From Neomesorhizobium sp963726065 (lineage in GTDB: Bacteria > Pseudomonadota > Alphaproteobacteria > Rhizobiales > Rhizobiaceae): 64,000 bases of DNA. The stretch is taken from contig CAVSAU010000016.1 in assembly GCA_963726065.1 (NCBI GenBank), positions 248,001-312,000 of the forward strand. Reading direction: 5' to 3'. Both the position numbers and the translations under genes were made by a program. This document shows, piece by piece, positions 1 to 7,798 of this stretch (position 1 is the first letter of the stretch; each line of letters opens with the position of its first letter). The notes beneath the pieces were generated by a model that searched no databases, was not told the origin of the DNA, and saw only the letters and a list, made by a program, of their open reading frames with translations.

Positions 1-1
1 G

Positions 2-316
2 CCCGGCATCGGCTTCCGCGAACTGGCAGAGCGCTCGAAGAACCCGCCGGCGGATTGTTTCCCTGCCCGCTACGGCGTGCTCTATCACGGGGTCGGGCTG
101 GCCGACGAATACCCGACGCTGCCGCACGCCGCCGACTGGACCGCCGACACGCCGGATGGCGTGCTCGAACCCGGCATGGTGCTCTGCGTAGAGAGCTACA
201 TCGGCCGGCTCGGCGGCCACGAAGGCGTGAAGATCGAGGAGCAGGTGCTGATAACCGATACCGGTAACCGGCAGCTTTCGACCTATCCGCTGGATACGCG
301 GCTGCTGGCCGGCTGA
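2..316 (+). CDS. M24-family metallopeptidase-fold protein, C-terminal part (DddP-like)
   Basis: The gene enters from the left edge, so only about 104 C-terminal residues are present, ending at a TGA. The segment has the pita-bread (M24) metal-site pattern: His in HGVGLADEYP, Glu in CVESYIG and Glu in GVKIEEQ. The spacing and the wording around these residues resemble the DddP-like branch (a DMSP lyase derived from the M24 fold) more than classic Xaa-Pro aminopeptidases. From this fragment it cannot be decided whether it is a DMSP-cleaving enzyme, a peptidase or a creatinase-type hydrolase. The nucleoside permease gene follows 141 bp downstream on the same strand. Confidence 0.8.
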   Translation, partial: PGIGFRELAERSKNPPADCFPARYGVLYHGVGLADEYPTLPHAADWTADTPDGVLEPGMVLCVESYIGRLGGHEGVKIEEQVLITDTGNRQLSTYPLDTRLLAG

Positions 317-457
317 GCTTACTCCGACCTTTTCGCCGTCTGGCATATCGGTTTAATGTAGAAACGGCGCTTTGGCCGGTAGCCTCCGCGCCGATGATGC
401 GGATAGTGGACGCGCGTTACGGCGCCCCTACCTCCCTCTCCCGGATCGAGCTATACA

Positions 458-1480
458 ATGTCACAGATTTCCCGCATCGGTTTTTCCGCCCTGGCGCTTG
501 CCGCCGGCCTCATCGCGCCCGCCTTCGCGCAAGAAACCTTGGCCCCGAAGGTGCTGGTCATCACCATGTTCGGCGGCGAGGCGAAGCCCTGGCTCGAAGG
601 CCGCAAGCTCGACACCAAGGTGGAGATAACCGGCCTGCCCAAGGAATATCCCGAGGTCGCCTGCGATGACGCCGGGCTTTGTGTGATGACGACGGCGATG
701 GGCTATGCCAACGCGGCAAGCTCCGTCTCGGCAGTTCTATACAGCGGCCTTTTCGACCTCGAGAAGAGCTACGTCCTGATTGCCGGCATTGCCGGCGTCG
801 ACCCGGCCGACGGTACGCTGGGCTCAGCGCATTGGGCGCGTTTCGCGGTCGATGGGGGGCTGCGCCATGAGATCGACCCGCGCCAGATTCCTTCAGACTG
901 GCCGGATGGCGTCGTTGCGCTGGGCGCCAAGCGGCCGGGCGAAAAGGCCGGCTGGGGCTCAGCAACGGAAGTCTACAAGCTGAACGAAAAGCTTGCGAAC
1001 AAGGCATTGGCGCTGACCTCCGGCGTTGAACTCGCCGACAGCGACGAGGCGAAGGCCTATCGCGCCGCCTACAAGGTTGCGCCCGGCAACGCCGCTCCGG
1101 CCGTCAGCATCTGCGATACCCTGTCGACCGACACATACTGGCACGGCTCGATGACCGCCAAGAGCATGGGCGAGTGGGTGTCGCTGCTGACCGACAGCGC
1201 CGGCAACTACTGCACAACCCAGATGGAGGACAACGCCACCTTGACGTCGCTGCAGCGCGGCGCCGAGGCCGGGCTGCTCCAGTTCGACCGCATCGCACTT
1301 TTGCGCACCGCCTCGAACTTCGACCGCGAGCCCAACGGCATGACCGCCGCCGAGTCGCTCAGCGCCAAATCAGGCGGTTTCGGGCCGGCCACCACCAATG
1401 CCTATCGGGTCGGCTCGAAATTCGCCGATGCAGTGATCGAAGGCTGGGCGGAATGGGAAAAGGGCGTGCCGGCTCAGTAG
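458..1480 (+). CDS. Purine nucleoside permease (NUP family), secreted
   Basis: A 340-residue protein matching the NUP purine nucleoside permease family in length and in motifs such as VLVITMFGGEAKPW near the mature N-terminus and TASNFDREP near the C-terminus. A signal peptide of about 24 residues ends at AFA before QE, so the product should be exported to the periplasm. Despite the name, the family resembles nucleoside phosphorylases and lacks obvious membrane spans, so it may bind or cleave nucleosides instead of acting as a channel. The ATG has no strong ribosome-binding site; I chose it because the signal peptide starts directly there. It is followed by a convergent gene, so it is probably transcribed alone or with the upstream M24 gene. 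Confidence 0.85.
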   Translation: MSQISRIGFSALALAAGLIAPAFAQETLAPKVLVITMFGGEAKPWLEGRKLDTKVEITGLPKEYPEVACDDAGLCVMTTAMGYANAASSVSAVLYSGLFDLEKSYVLIAGIAGVDPADGTLGSAHWARFAVDGGLRHEIDPRQIPSDWPDGVVALGAKRPGEKAGWGSATEVYKLNEKLANKALALTSGVELADSDEAKAYRAAYKVAPGNAAPAVSICDTLSTDTYWHGSMTAKSMGEWVSLLTDSAGNYCTTQMEDNATLTSLQRGAEAGLLQFDRIALLRTASNFDREPNGMTAAESLSAKSGGFGPATTNAYRVGSKFADAVIEGWAEWEKGVPAQ

Positions 1481-1540
1481 CTTGGAAACATCAGCTCAAT
1501 AGCCCCGGAGCGCCCCGCGCTTCAGGACCGGGCGCCCACC

Positions 1541-2371
1541 TTAACCGGCCAGAGCCTCGGCCTCGGATATGCTGGCAACTGCGGCGCGCAATTTCGCCAC
1601 CAGAGCGTCCGGCGTCCTGCGCGCCGTGATGTAGGGGAGGCCCTTGCGGCGGGCGGTCCAGCCAACGACATCGACCATGGCCGCCGCCGGCTCGCAACGC
1701 TGCGCCAGCGCAAAGCTGCGGCAGTCGATTGCAGCGATGTCCGCCTTGCCCTCGGCCACCGCCACGATCGACTGCCGATGGCCACCGCTCTCGATTTTTT
1801 CGGAGAAGATATCGAGGCTGTCGCCGGCGGCCTCAAGGTCGCGCGTCAGCGCAATGATGCCCGACATGGAATCGAGGCTGTTGTAGGCCAGGCGCTTGCC
1901 GCGCAGAAGATCGAGCGGGATCGCGGCCTTGCCGTTCGCAGGCGCTGCTACATCCCCTGCTGGTGGGCTTTTCCTGCGCCGCATCACCAGCGCACTGGAA
2001 TAAAACTCCCCGTGCCCGCCCTCGAATGCGCCGTAGCTCGGCTGGCCGATCACCTGCACGTGGCGGGCAAGGCCGAGTTCCATCGGTCCCCAGCAGGTCT
2101 GGGTGAACAGCAGTTGCGGGTGCAGCCATAGCGCATGGAAATCGAGTTCGTCGGGCGCAAGCGTCGCCGGGTCCGCCGCGATTACCCGGCCGTTCGCATC
2201 GCGGATGCCGCCCGGCACAGCCGGCAGGTCGGCGTTGCGCCGCACGATCCGCGCCGGCGTGTCGACGCCGTGGTTCCGCAGGGCCACAGCCAGCCGCGCC
2301 CATTCGGCGTCGGTCTCGGCGCCGGTCTCCTTCCATTCATACATGGGAAGTGCCGCGATAAATTCGGTCAT
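1541..2371 (-). CDS. PhnD-superfamily phosphate/phosphonate-type substrate-binding protein
   Basis: A 276-residue protein of the PhnD/PF12974 periplasmic-binding-protein type. It begins with the strand AALPMYEWKE, includes a LFTQTCWGPM segment typical of the family's ligand pocket, and continues through a SMSGIIALTRDLEAAG hinge region. No signal peptide is visible at the chosen ATG, so it may be cytoplasmic, as in some stand-alone members, or the true start may differ. No permease or ATPase gene is adjacent. The ligand is unknown. It converges with the nucleoside permease, leaving 60 bp between the two stop codons. Confidence 0.75.
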   Translation of the reverse strand: MTEFIAALPMYEWKETGAETDAEWARLAVALRNHGVDTPARIVRRNADLPAVPGGIRDANGRVIAADPATLAPDELDFHALWLHPQLLFTQTCWGPMELGLARHVQVIGQPSYGAFEGGHGEFYSSALVMRRRKSPPAGDVAAPANGKAAIPLDLLRGKRLAYNSLDSMSGIIALTRDLEAAGDSLDIFSEKIESGGHRQSIVAVAEGKADIAAIDCRSFALAQRCEPAAAMVDVVGWTARRKGLPYITARRTPDALVAKLRAAVASISEAEALAG

Positions 2372-2415
2372 GCCGTCACATCTGGAGATTGCGCGGAAGA
2401 ATGCAAGCGGCTCAC

Positions 2416-2556
2416 AGAGACTGTCTGAAACAGGTCAGGGCGTGGCGAAAATGATAATTTCGAGAACCGGAGCTGAGCGTACATTTGGGTACGTGAGCAC
2501 CGGAAGCGCAGGAATTGCCATTTGCAGCCCGCCATCACCTTTTTCAGACAGTCTCT
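2416..2556. repeat. Palindromic intergenic repeat, family A copy 1, with unusual outer arms
   Basis: A 141-bp element with perfect 15-bp terminal inverted arms (2416-2430 and 2542-2556). The core (TTCGAGAACCGGAGC ... GGTACGTGAGCACCGGAAGC) is the same as in the copies at 13931 and 19139, but the outer arms differ from theirs. The right arm reaches the first base of the desaturase stop codon, so on the minus strand the hairpin lies immediately after that gene and could act as a transcript end. Confidence 0.8.
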
Positions 2557-3575
2557 CACTCCTTGGGCGGCTCGGCGGGAACCGGCACGGTGCCGGCGCC
2601 GTAGGTCGAGGCATGTCCGCGCACCCGCGGCCGGAACGCGCGGCCGGCTTCCTGGGTGCGCCGCAGCACGGGATGCACCACCGGCTCCTTGGCGCGGAAG
2701 GCGAAGCTTCTCAGCAGCGCGAAATAATTCGGGAACACGTAGCCATTGTTCATCCGCACCCATTCGTCGCGGCGCTCGCGGAAGAGCTTCGGCAGCTTGT
2801 ACCAGGCGACCGTGGGGCTCTTGTGGTGGACGAAGTGCAGGTTGTTGTTGAGGAAAAGGAACGACAACGGAGTGCGCTCGACGATGATGGTGCGTCCTTC
2901 CGGATTCTCCGACCACTGGTGTTCGGCGAAGGTGCGGATGGCGATGATCGACTGCCCGAACCAGACAGGCGCCAGCACATAAAGCCATAGCGGCATGCTG
3001 AACCCGTAGGTGACGACGGGAACGACAACGGCCAGGCCCGCCGCGTGCATGAGCCATGCCTGACGGATAGTGCGGTCGCCAGCGGCGATCAGCTTGGCGT
3101 CGTCGATGATGAAGCCGACGACCGAGAGCCACGGGCCGATGAAGAAGCGCCCGACCATGGTGTTGTTGATGCGCAGCAGCCATTTCATCGTCGCCGGCAA
3201 CTCTTCATGCTGCCACATCGCCTGATAATAGCTTTCGGGGTCGTCGAGCGGATCGGTCAGCCGTTCGTCCGCGTGATGCCTGAGATGAATGGTTTTGAAG
3301 CGGCGGAACGGCCAGACGATGCCGATCGGCAGAAATACGAAAGCCTCGTTCACCCGGGCATCGCGCGTCGGATGCCCGTGAAGCACTTCGTGCATCAGCG
3401 ACGATTGCAGCGCGATTGTTAGGATCAACAAGGCAAGCGCGGTGATCGGATAGTGAGGCCAGATCAGAAAACCGGCCGCCCCCCAGGCCACATAACATGC
3501 GATGATGAGAAGTATTGTGGGCCACTCGATCTTTGGCGTGGCGCTGCGTCTTTTTGTGTCTGCTTTCGATCCCAT
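2556..3575 (-). CDS. Fatty acid desaturase, membrane di-iron type
   Basis: A 339-residue integral membrane protein with the three histidine boxes of the fatty acid desaturase/beta-carotene hydroxylase superfamily: HEVLHGH (about 62-68), HLRHH (about 97-101) and HFVHH (about 245). Hydrophobic pairs lie before box 1 and between boxes 2 and 3. It should introduce a double bond or hydroxyl group into an acyl chain using oxygen and a di-iron centre. I chose the ATG at 3575 because a GAGG sits just upstream; an in-frame TTG three codons earlier is less likely. The gene is divergent from an XRE regulator about 235 bp away, which may control it. The substrate is not predictable. Confidence 0.88.
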   Translation of the reverse strand: MGSKADTKRRSATPKIEWPTILLIIACYVAWGAAGFLIWPHYPITALALLILTIALQSSLMHEVLHGHPTRDARVNEAFVFLPIGIVWPFRRFKTIHLRHHADERLTDPLDDPESYYQAMWQHEELPATMKWLLRINNTMVGRFFIGPWLSVVGFIIDDAKLIAAGDRTIRQAWLMHAAGLAVVVPVVTYGFSMPLWLYVLAPVWFGQSIIAIRTFAEHQWSENPEGRTIIVERTPLSFLFLNNNLHFVHHKSPTVAWYKLPKLFRERRDEWVRMNNGYVFPNYFALLRSFAFRAKEPVVHPVLRRTQEAGRAFRPRVRGHASTYGAGTVPVPAEPPKE

Positions 3576-3809
3576 ATGCCTCAACGACCTTCGAATCGCT
3601 GGAGCTTCCCCAAGCTCCTGACAAGACGCTGTCAGTAAGCAAGCGAAGATTCAACGCGACAATGCGCTTGAAGTGTTGATATTGCGCACCTTAAGTCGCA
3701 AATGTTATACTTAGTGAACATATTTGGGTAAAAATTAACATCTTGCTGGCTTCGACCGCCCTGGGTGGCTCAGACGGGCTGCATGACCCGCTTTCGGAAG
3801 GCCGACCGA

Positions 3810-4667
3810 ATGGACAAAAGAGACCTTTCCACCCTGTTCCGCGAGCGGCTCAAAATCCTTCTCATGCGCTCCGGCGCCAACCAGTCCGCCTTCGCCGCCT
3901 CGGTCGGCATCGACCGCTCCGCGCTGTCACAACTGCTGGCTGGCGCCTCGACCCGCCTGCCGAGGGCCGAAACGCTGCTCAACATCGCCGCCGAGCACAA
4001 GGTGTCGCTCGACTGGCTTCTCGGCCTCAGCCAGGACGAGGGGCTGACCGGCGAAATCCGCGAAAGCCTGGAGATCGAGGAAGGGTCGAACGACCGCAAC
4101 CATACCCTGCTCGCCCGCTGGCACGCCGAGGCGGCCGGCACGAAAATCCGCTACGTGCCGGCCGGCATCCCCGATCTCCTGCGTACCGATGCGCTGATCG
4201 ACTACGAAGCCGACATTTCCCACCGCAATCGCGAAAAGCAGGCGGGTGAAACGCAATACCGCATCGAATACAACCGCCGGCCGGAGACCGACATGGAGGT
4301 CTGCATGCCGCGGCACACGCTGGAAATCTTTGCGCGCGGGCTCGGCGTGTGGAGCGGGTTTTCGCAAGATGCACGGCGCGACCAGTTGAACCACATGGCC
4401 GACCTGCTCGACGATCTCTATCCGACCTTCCGGCTTTTTCTCTATGACGGGCGGATGCGTTACTCCGTGCCCTACACGATCTTCGGCTCGCTGCGCGCCG
4501 CCATCTATGTCGGCGACATGTATATGGTGCTCAACGCTACTCAGCCGGTACGCACCCTGACCCGGCATTTCGACAACCTGGTCCGCGCCGCCGAAATCAA
4601 CGCCCATGAGGCTGCGGCATTCGCACGCAATCTTGCGGGCGTCTCGTTCGATGGCGACGGCATCTGA
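3810..4667 (+). CDS. XRE-type helix-turn-helix transcriptional regulator
   Basis: A 285-residue protein with an N-terminal XRE/HipB-like helix-turn-helix (about residues 5-60, including GANQSAFAASVGIDRSALSQLL) and a roughly 200-residue C-terminal domain of a type seen in rhizobial regulators without assigned function. The start at 3810 (MDKRDLST) places the helix-turn-helix close to the N-terminus; upstream in-frame ATGs at 3783 and 3765 would add a short tail. It is divergent from the desaturase gene, the usual arrangement for a local regulator, but nothing in the sequence proves the target or the ligand. Confidence 0.82.
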   Translation: MDKRDLSTLFRERLKILLMRSGANQSAFAASVGIDRSALSQLLAGASTRLPRAETLLNIAAEHKVSLDWLLGLSQDEGLTGEIRESLEIEEGSNDRNHTLLARWHAEAAGTKIRYVPAGIPDLLRTDALIDYEADISHRNREKQAGETQYRIEYNRRPETDMEVCMPRHTLEIFARGLGVWSGFSQDARRDQLNHMADLLDDLYPTFRLFLYDGRMRYSVPYTIFGSLRAAIYVGDMYMVLNATQPVRTLTRHFDNLVRAAEINAHEAAAFARNLAGVSFDGDGI

Positions 4668-4755
4668 TCACGCTGGCCTGCGGTTCGACGGTTGAGGCCC
4701 GACCGCAACGCATCTTGTTGATGTTAGCTTGCCGTCAGCGCCCATTGAGGAAAAA

Positions 4756-5351
4756 ATGCCAAGCCGAACCGTCATCCCGCCGCAATCCGGCCGTTCCTTC
4801 TTCGTGTCGAGGACGACCTTATCCGCATCGTCGATCCCAAGGGGCAGCAGGTGGCCGACTTGTGGGCCTTCACCACCAGCGAAACACTCGACTGGCTGAG
4901 CACGTCGCACACGCGCGATATCGGCGAGCGGCTTTTCCCGGCGGTGGGCGAGCGTTTTTACAGCACCGCCGGCAAGCCGCTGCTCACGCTCGTCGCGGAT
5001 GGGTCGCCCGGCCCGCACGACATGCTTTACCCCGCCTGCAGCGATGCCCTCTACCAGCGCGCCGGCTTCCATGGCCATCCCAACTGCCAGGACAACCTGC
5101 ACAAGGCGCTCGCAGCCGCGGGCATCACGCTTCCTTTTACCCCGGACCCGGTCGACCTGTTTCAGAATTCCATACCCCTGCCCGACGGCCGGCTCGACGT
5201 CTACGCGTCCATCAATCCGCCGGGTGGTTACGTCACGCTGCGGGCCGAACAGGACCTGCTGCTGGTGGTCACCGCCTGCTCGGTCGACTACTACCCGACC
5301 AATGGCGGCATCTGCACCGAAATCGAGGTCCAGATCACGAGGCCGGAATAG
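4756..5351 (+). pseudogene. DUF1989 (urea carboxylase-associated family) protein, frame broken near 4805
   Basis: From the ATG at 4756, with GAGG just upstream, the frame reads PSRTVIPPQSGRSFFV. The rest of a DUF1989 protein (EDDLIRIVDPKGQQVADLWAF and onward to 5351) is in another frame, so one base appears lost between about 4800 and 4809. The remainder has the family pattern, including CSDALYQR, HPNCQDN, FQN and NGGICTEIEV. Family members occur beside urea carboxylase and amidase genes, and their function is poorly defined. No urea carboxylase gene is nearby. The downstream part is intact, so a sequencing error or a very recent mutation is likely. bmt follows 84 bp later on the same strand. 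Confidence 0.75.
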
Positions 5352-5379
5352 TCGCGGTAGCCCAACGCGCCATTGACTA

Positions 5380-5401
5380 CACATAAAGACTTCTTTATAT
5401 C
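5380..5401 (+). promoter_or_regulatory. Candidate methionine-cycle operator upstream of bmt
   Basis: Palindrome with 7-bp arms ATAAAGA and TCTTTAT separated by 2 bp, 34 bp before the bmt start. The same palindrome with 10-bp arms lies at 22356-22377. The form and position fit a dimeric ArsR-family repressor such as the S-adenosylhomocysteine-responsive SahR type described for methionine metabolism in Proteobacteria. The regulator assignment is inference; no ArsR gene is in this window. Confidence 0.6.
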
Positions 5402-5434
5402 CTTATCACCTCATTTGTTTGAAAGCTGTTCCCG

Positions 5435-6337
5435 ATGACGACCAATCCGATCGACGCCCTTCTGGCCGAAAAAGGCGTTCTGCTGGCCGATGGCGCCACC
5501 GGAACCAATCTTTTCGCCATGGGCCTCGAAGCCGGCGAGGCGCCGGAACTGCTGAACGACACGGCGCCCGACAAGATCACGGCGCTGCACCAGAATTTCA
5601 TCGATGCCGGCGCCGACATCATCCTGACGAATTCGTTCGGCGGCACCCGCCACCGGCTGAAGCTGCACCACGCGCAGGACCGCGTGCACGAGCTCAACAA
5701 GCGCGCCGCCGAAATCGCGCGCGCCGTTGCCGACAAGGCCGGCCGCAAGGTCATCGTCGCCGGTTCCGTCGGCCCGACAGGCGAGCTTCTGGTGCCGCTC
5801 GGCGCCATGACCTACGAGGAAGCGGTCGATGCTTTCGCCGACCAGATCGAGGGCCTGAAGGCTGGCGGCGCGGAAGTCGCCTGGATCGAGACCATGTCGG
5901 CGCCGGACGAGATTCGCGCCGCGGCGGAAGCCGCCATTCGCGTCGGCCTGCCCTACACCTATACCGGTTCCTTCGACACTGCCGGGCGCACCATGATGGG
6001 CCTGCTGCCGAAGGATATTCACGGCGTGGCAGACGGCCTTGCCGAAGCTCCGCTCGGCGTTGGCGCCAATTGCGGCGTCGGCGCGTCCGACATTCTGGCC
6101 TCGCTGCTCGACATGACCGAAGCAAAGCCCGAAGCGACGGTGATCGTGAAAGGCAATTGCGGCATCCCGGAATTCCGCGGCGCCGAAATACACTATTCCG
6201 GCACCCCGGAACTGATGGCTGATTATGTGCGCCTCGCCGTCGACGGCGGCGCCAGGATCATCGGTGGCTGCTGCGGCACGTCGTTTGCCCATCTCGCCGC
6301 CATGCGCCATGCTCTCGATGCGCACAAGCAAGGCTGA
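5435..6337 (+). CDS. bmt: Betaine/homocysteine S-methyltransferase family protein
   Basis: A 300-residue homocysteine S-methyltransferase-domain protein with the zinc-binding cysteines in GANCGVG (Cys213) and GGCCGT (Cys279-Cys280) and the N-terminal LLADGATGTNLF signature. Members transfer a methyl group from betaine or a similar donor to homocysteine, giving methionine in the cytoplasm; the rhizobial gene of this type is called bmt. The short single-domain form excludes full MetH. A palindrome at 5380-5401 is shared with the pterin methyltransferase gene at 22392, which suggests control by methionine-cycle status. Whether the donor is glycine betaine, DMSP or S-methylmethionine cannot be read from the sequence. 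Confidence 0.88.
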   Translation: MTTNPIDALLAEKGVLLADGATGTNLFAMGLEAGEAPELLNDTAPDKITALHQNFIDAGADIILTNSFGGTRHRLKLHHAQDRVHELNKRAAEIARAVADKAGRKVIVAGSVGPTGELLVPLGAMTYEEAVDAFADQIEGLKAGGAEVAWIETMSAPDEIRAAAEAAIRVGLPYTYTGSFDTAGRTMMGLLPKDIHGVADGLAEAPLGVGANCGVGASDILASLLDMTEAKPEATVIVKGNCGIPEFRGAEIHYSGTPELMADYVRLAVDGGARIIGGCCGTSFAHLAAMRHALDAHKQG

Positions 6338-6470
6338 ACGCCCGACGGTCGAGGCCATCGTCAGCCGCATCGGCCCGTTGCGCAACAAGCAGGCAAGCGC
6401 CAACACAGTCGAGACGAGCGACGCGCGCCGCGAACGCCGCCGCGCCCGAGTCTGAGAAAAACTGGCCCGG

Positions 6471-6890
6471 TTATTCGCTGTTTTCCGCGTAGAGCGAGCG
6501 CGCCGATTTGAAATCGGTGCCCGCGCTTTGCGGATCGCGCCGCATCATCATCACCGCATCGGACGTGCCCGCTCCTGAAACCTGTTCCAGAACCAGGCGA
6601 AAACGCTCGTTGTTCAGGGCGGACAAGGCGGTTCTGCGGGCTTCTGCTACGTCGTTTTTCATCGTTTGGGCCGGTGTGTCGGGGTTGGAGGCGTCGCCCA
6701 CGCGATCTGCAGCCTGCGGCGCCGGTCTGGAGGGCACGTAGACATAACGGCTGCGCGCCGCGTCTTGCGTGGTGGCAGGCGCCTGCTGCGGCTGGCTCCG
6801 GTTCTTCCCCTCGGTGGATGCGGCAGGCTGGCCGGTCGTAGAAACGGTCAGGGCGAGTCTTCGCCCCCAGGCCACCAAGCAGCATTTCAT
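6471..6890 (-). CDS. Hypothetical protein, 139 aa
   Basis: No family recognised. The open frame on the minus strand reads from an ATG at 6890, preceded by a GGGG-rich ribosome-binding site, to a TGA at 6471. The N-terminus is short and partly hydrophobic (MKCCLVAWGRRLALTVS). A low-complexity Pro/Gln/Ala stretch follows, and then a more structured C-terminal third (TALSALNNERFRLVLEQVSGAG). It could be a small envelope-associated protein. An upstream in-frame start at 7004 would add an implausible basic tail. Confidence is moderate because the middle is low complexity. Confidence 0.5.
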   Translation of the reverse strand: MKCCLVAWGRRLALTVSTTGQPAASTEGKNRSQPQQAPATTQDAARSRYVYVPSRPAPQAADRVGDASNPDTPAQTMKNDVAEARRTALSALNNERFRLVLEQVSGAGTSDAVMMMRRDPQSAGTDFKSARSLYAENSE

Positions 6891-7052
6891 CCCCCGACAG
6901 AATTGACCCCTCGCTTGTAGCAGCCGGCCCCTGCCATCCTGTTTTAAAAAATGGCCGCAATTGATTAAAATTGTTTCCTGTTTTTCTCTGGCAGACCGAG
7001 ACAAGTTTATCGTTCCCGCGAAGGAAATGTTTCCAGGTGCCGTGCGAGCTAA

Positions 7053-7098
7053 TGCATGTCGCCCGAAAGTGTCCTCGGTTTCGGGAGAACGACATGCA
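7053..7098. repeat. Palindromic intergenic repeat, family D
   Basis: A 46-bp imperfect inverted repeat with outer arms TGCATGTCG and CGACATGCA and inner CCCGAAA/TTTCGGG arms. Its layout is related to the elements at 20257-20310 and 40557-40607. It lies about 80 bp before the secreted-protein gene at 7181. Confidence 0.7.
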
Positions 7099-7180
7099 CA
7101 AATAAGAAGCTACAGGCGTGGCCGCCGAATCCCAATCGGCGCGACGCGCAGTAGCCGGCAGTCATCTTCTGGAACATCGC

Positions 7181-7723
7181 ATGCGCCTCTCCCTTCTGAT
7201 CGGCTTTCTCCTTGCGTCAGCACTCGCTGAAACCGCGCAAGCGGTCGAAGTGTCATTCTCGACGCCCCGCACCTCGTCGGAGTTGACGTCGACCCTTGCC
7301 ATCGGCCAGCCGCTTTTCATCGAAGTCGCCTACACCGGCGACCGCGAGATGCGGTTCCAGGCCAAGGCATTCAGCGCCGGCGAATTCCTCGATGCCGGCC
7401 AGGTGATCAACCTGCCCTTGCCCCAGCCATCCGGCAGGAATTCGGCGCTGGTCTGGGTTCAGTTCGAGACAGTGGCGGCGGCCGACGAGATCCGGGTCAC
7501 GGCCTTCGACGCCATGAACAAGCCCATCGCCGTCCGCTCGCTGAGGGCAGACCTTCGCTGGACCGGAGATCCCGCGACGCGTCTCCCCCGGCCCGCATGG
7601 GTCGATGGCCTCATGCAGCAGCAGGACAGTTACGCCGAGCGACGCCAGCAGGAGATCGACGCTGCCCGCGAAGGCGTCATCAGCAGGTTTTTCGGGCTGG
7701 TCGGCGGTTACGTCGGCGGATAG
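7181..7723 (+). CDS. Hypothetical secreted protein, 180 aa
   Basis: Family not recognised. The N-terminus MRLSLLIGFLLASALAETAQA is a clear signal peptide, so the protein is probably periplasmic. The middle is beta-rich (VEVSFSTPRTSSELTSTLAIGQPLFIEVAY), resembling an immunoglobulin-like or carrier-type sandwich of thiosulfate-oxidation or quinoprotein accessory proteins, but this is weak. The C-terminus ends in glycine-rich GLVGGYVGG. I chose the ATG at 7181 because the signal peptide starts there; the open frame extends upstream to 7118. It converges on the VWA gene across a hairpin at 7743-7768. Confidence 0.65.
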   Translation: MRLSLLIGFLLASALAETAQAVEVSFSTPRTSSELTSTLAIGQPLFIEVAYTGDREMRFQAKAFSAGEFLDAGQVINLPLPQPSGRNSALVWVQFETVAAADEIRVTAFDAMNKPIAVRSLRADLRWTGDPATRLPRPAWVDGLMQQQDSYAERRQQEIDAAREGVISRFFGLVGGYVGG

Positions 7724-7742
7724 CGCCGCTTGAAGTCGAACA

Positions 7743-7768
7743 GCGGGCGAGGATGATCCCTCGCCCGC
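7743..7768. terminator. GC-rich hairpin between convergent genes
   Basis: Perfect 10-bp stem GCGGGCGAGG/CCTCGCCCGC with a 6-bp loop, 20 bp after the plus-strand stop and 31 bp after the minus-strand VWA stop. There is no T-run on either side, so it may act as a bidirectional pause or transcript-stability hairpin and not as a classic intrinsic terminator. Confidence 0.55.
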
Positions 7769-7798
7769 CGCCCAGCGTCACGCCAACGCTCGGGAAAG

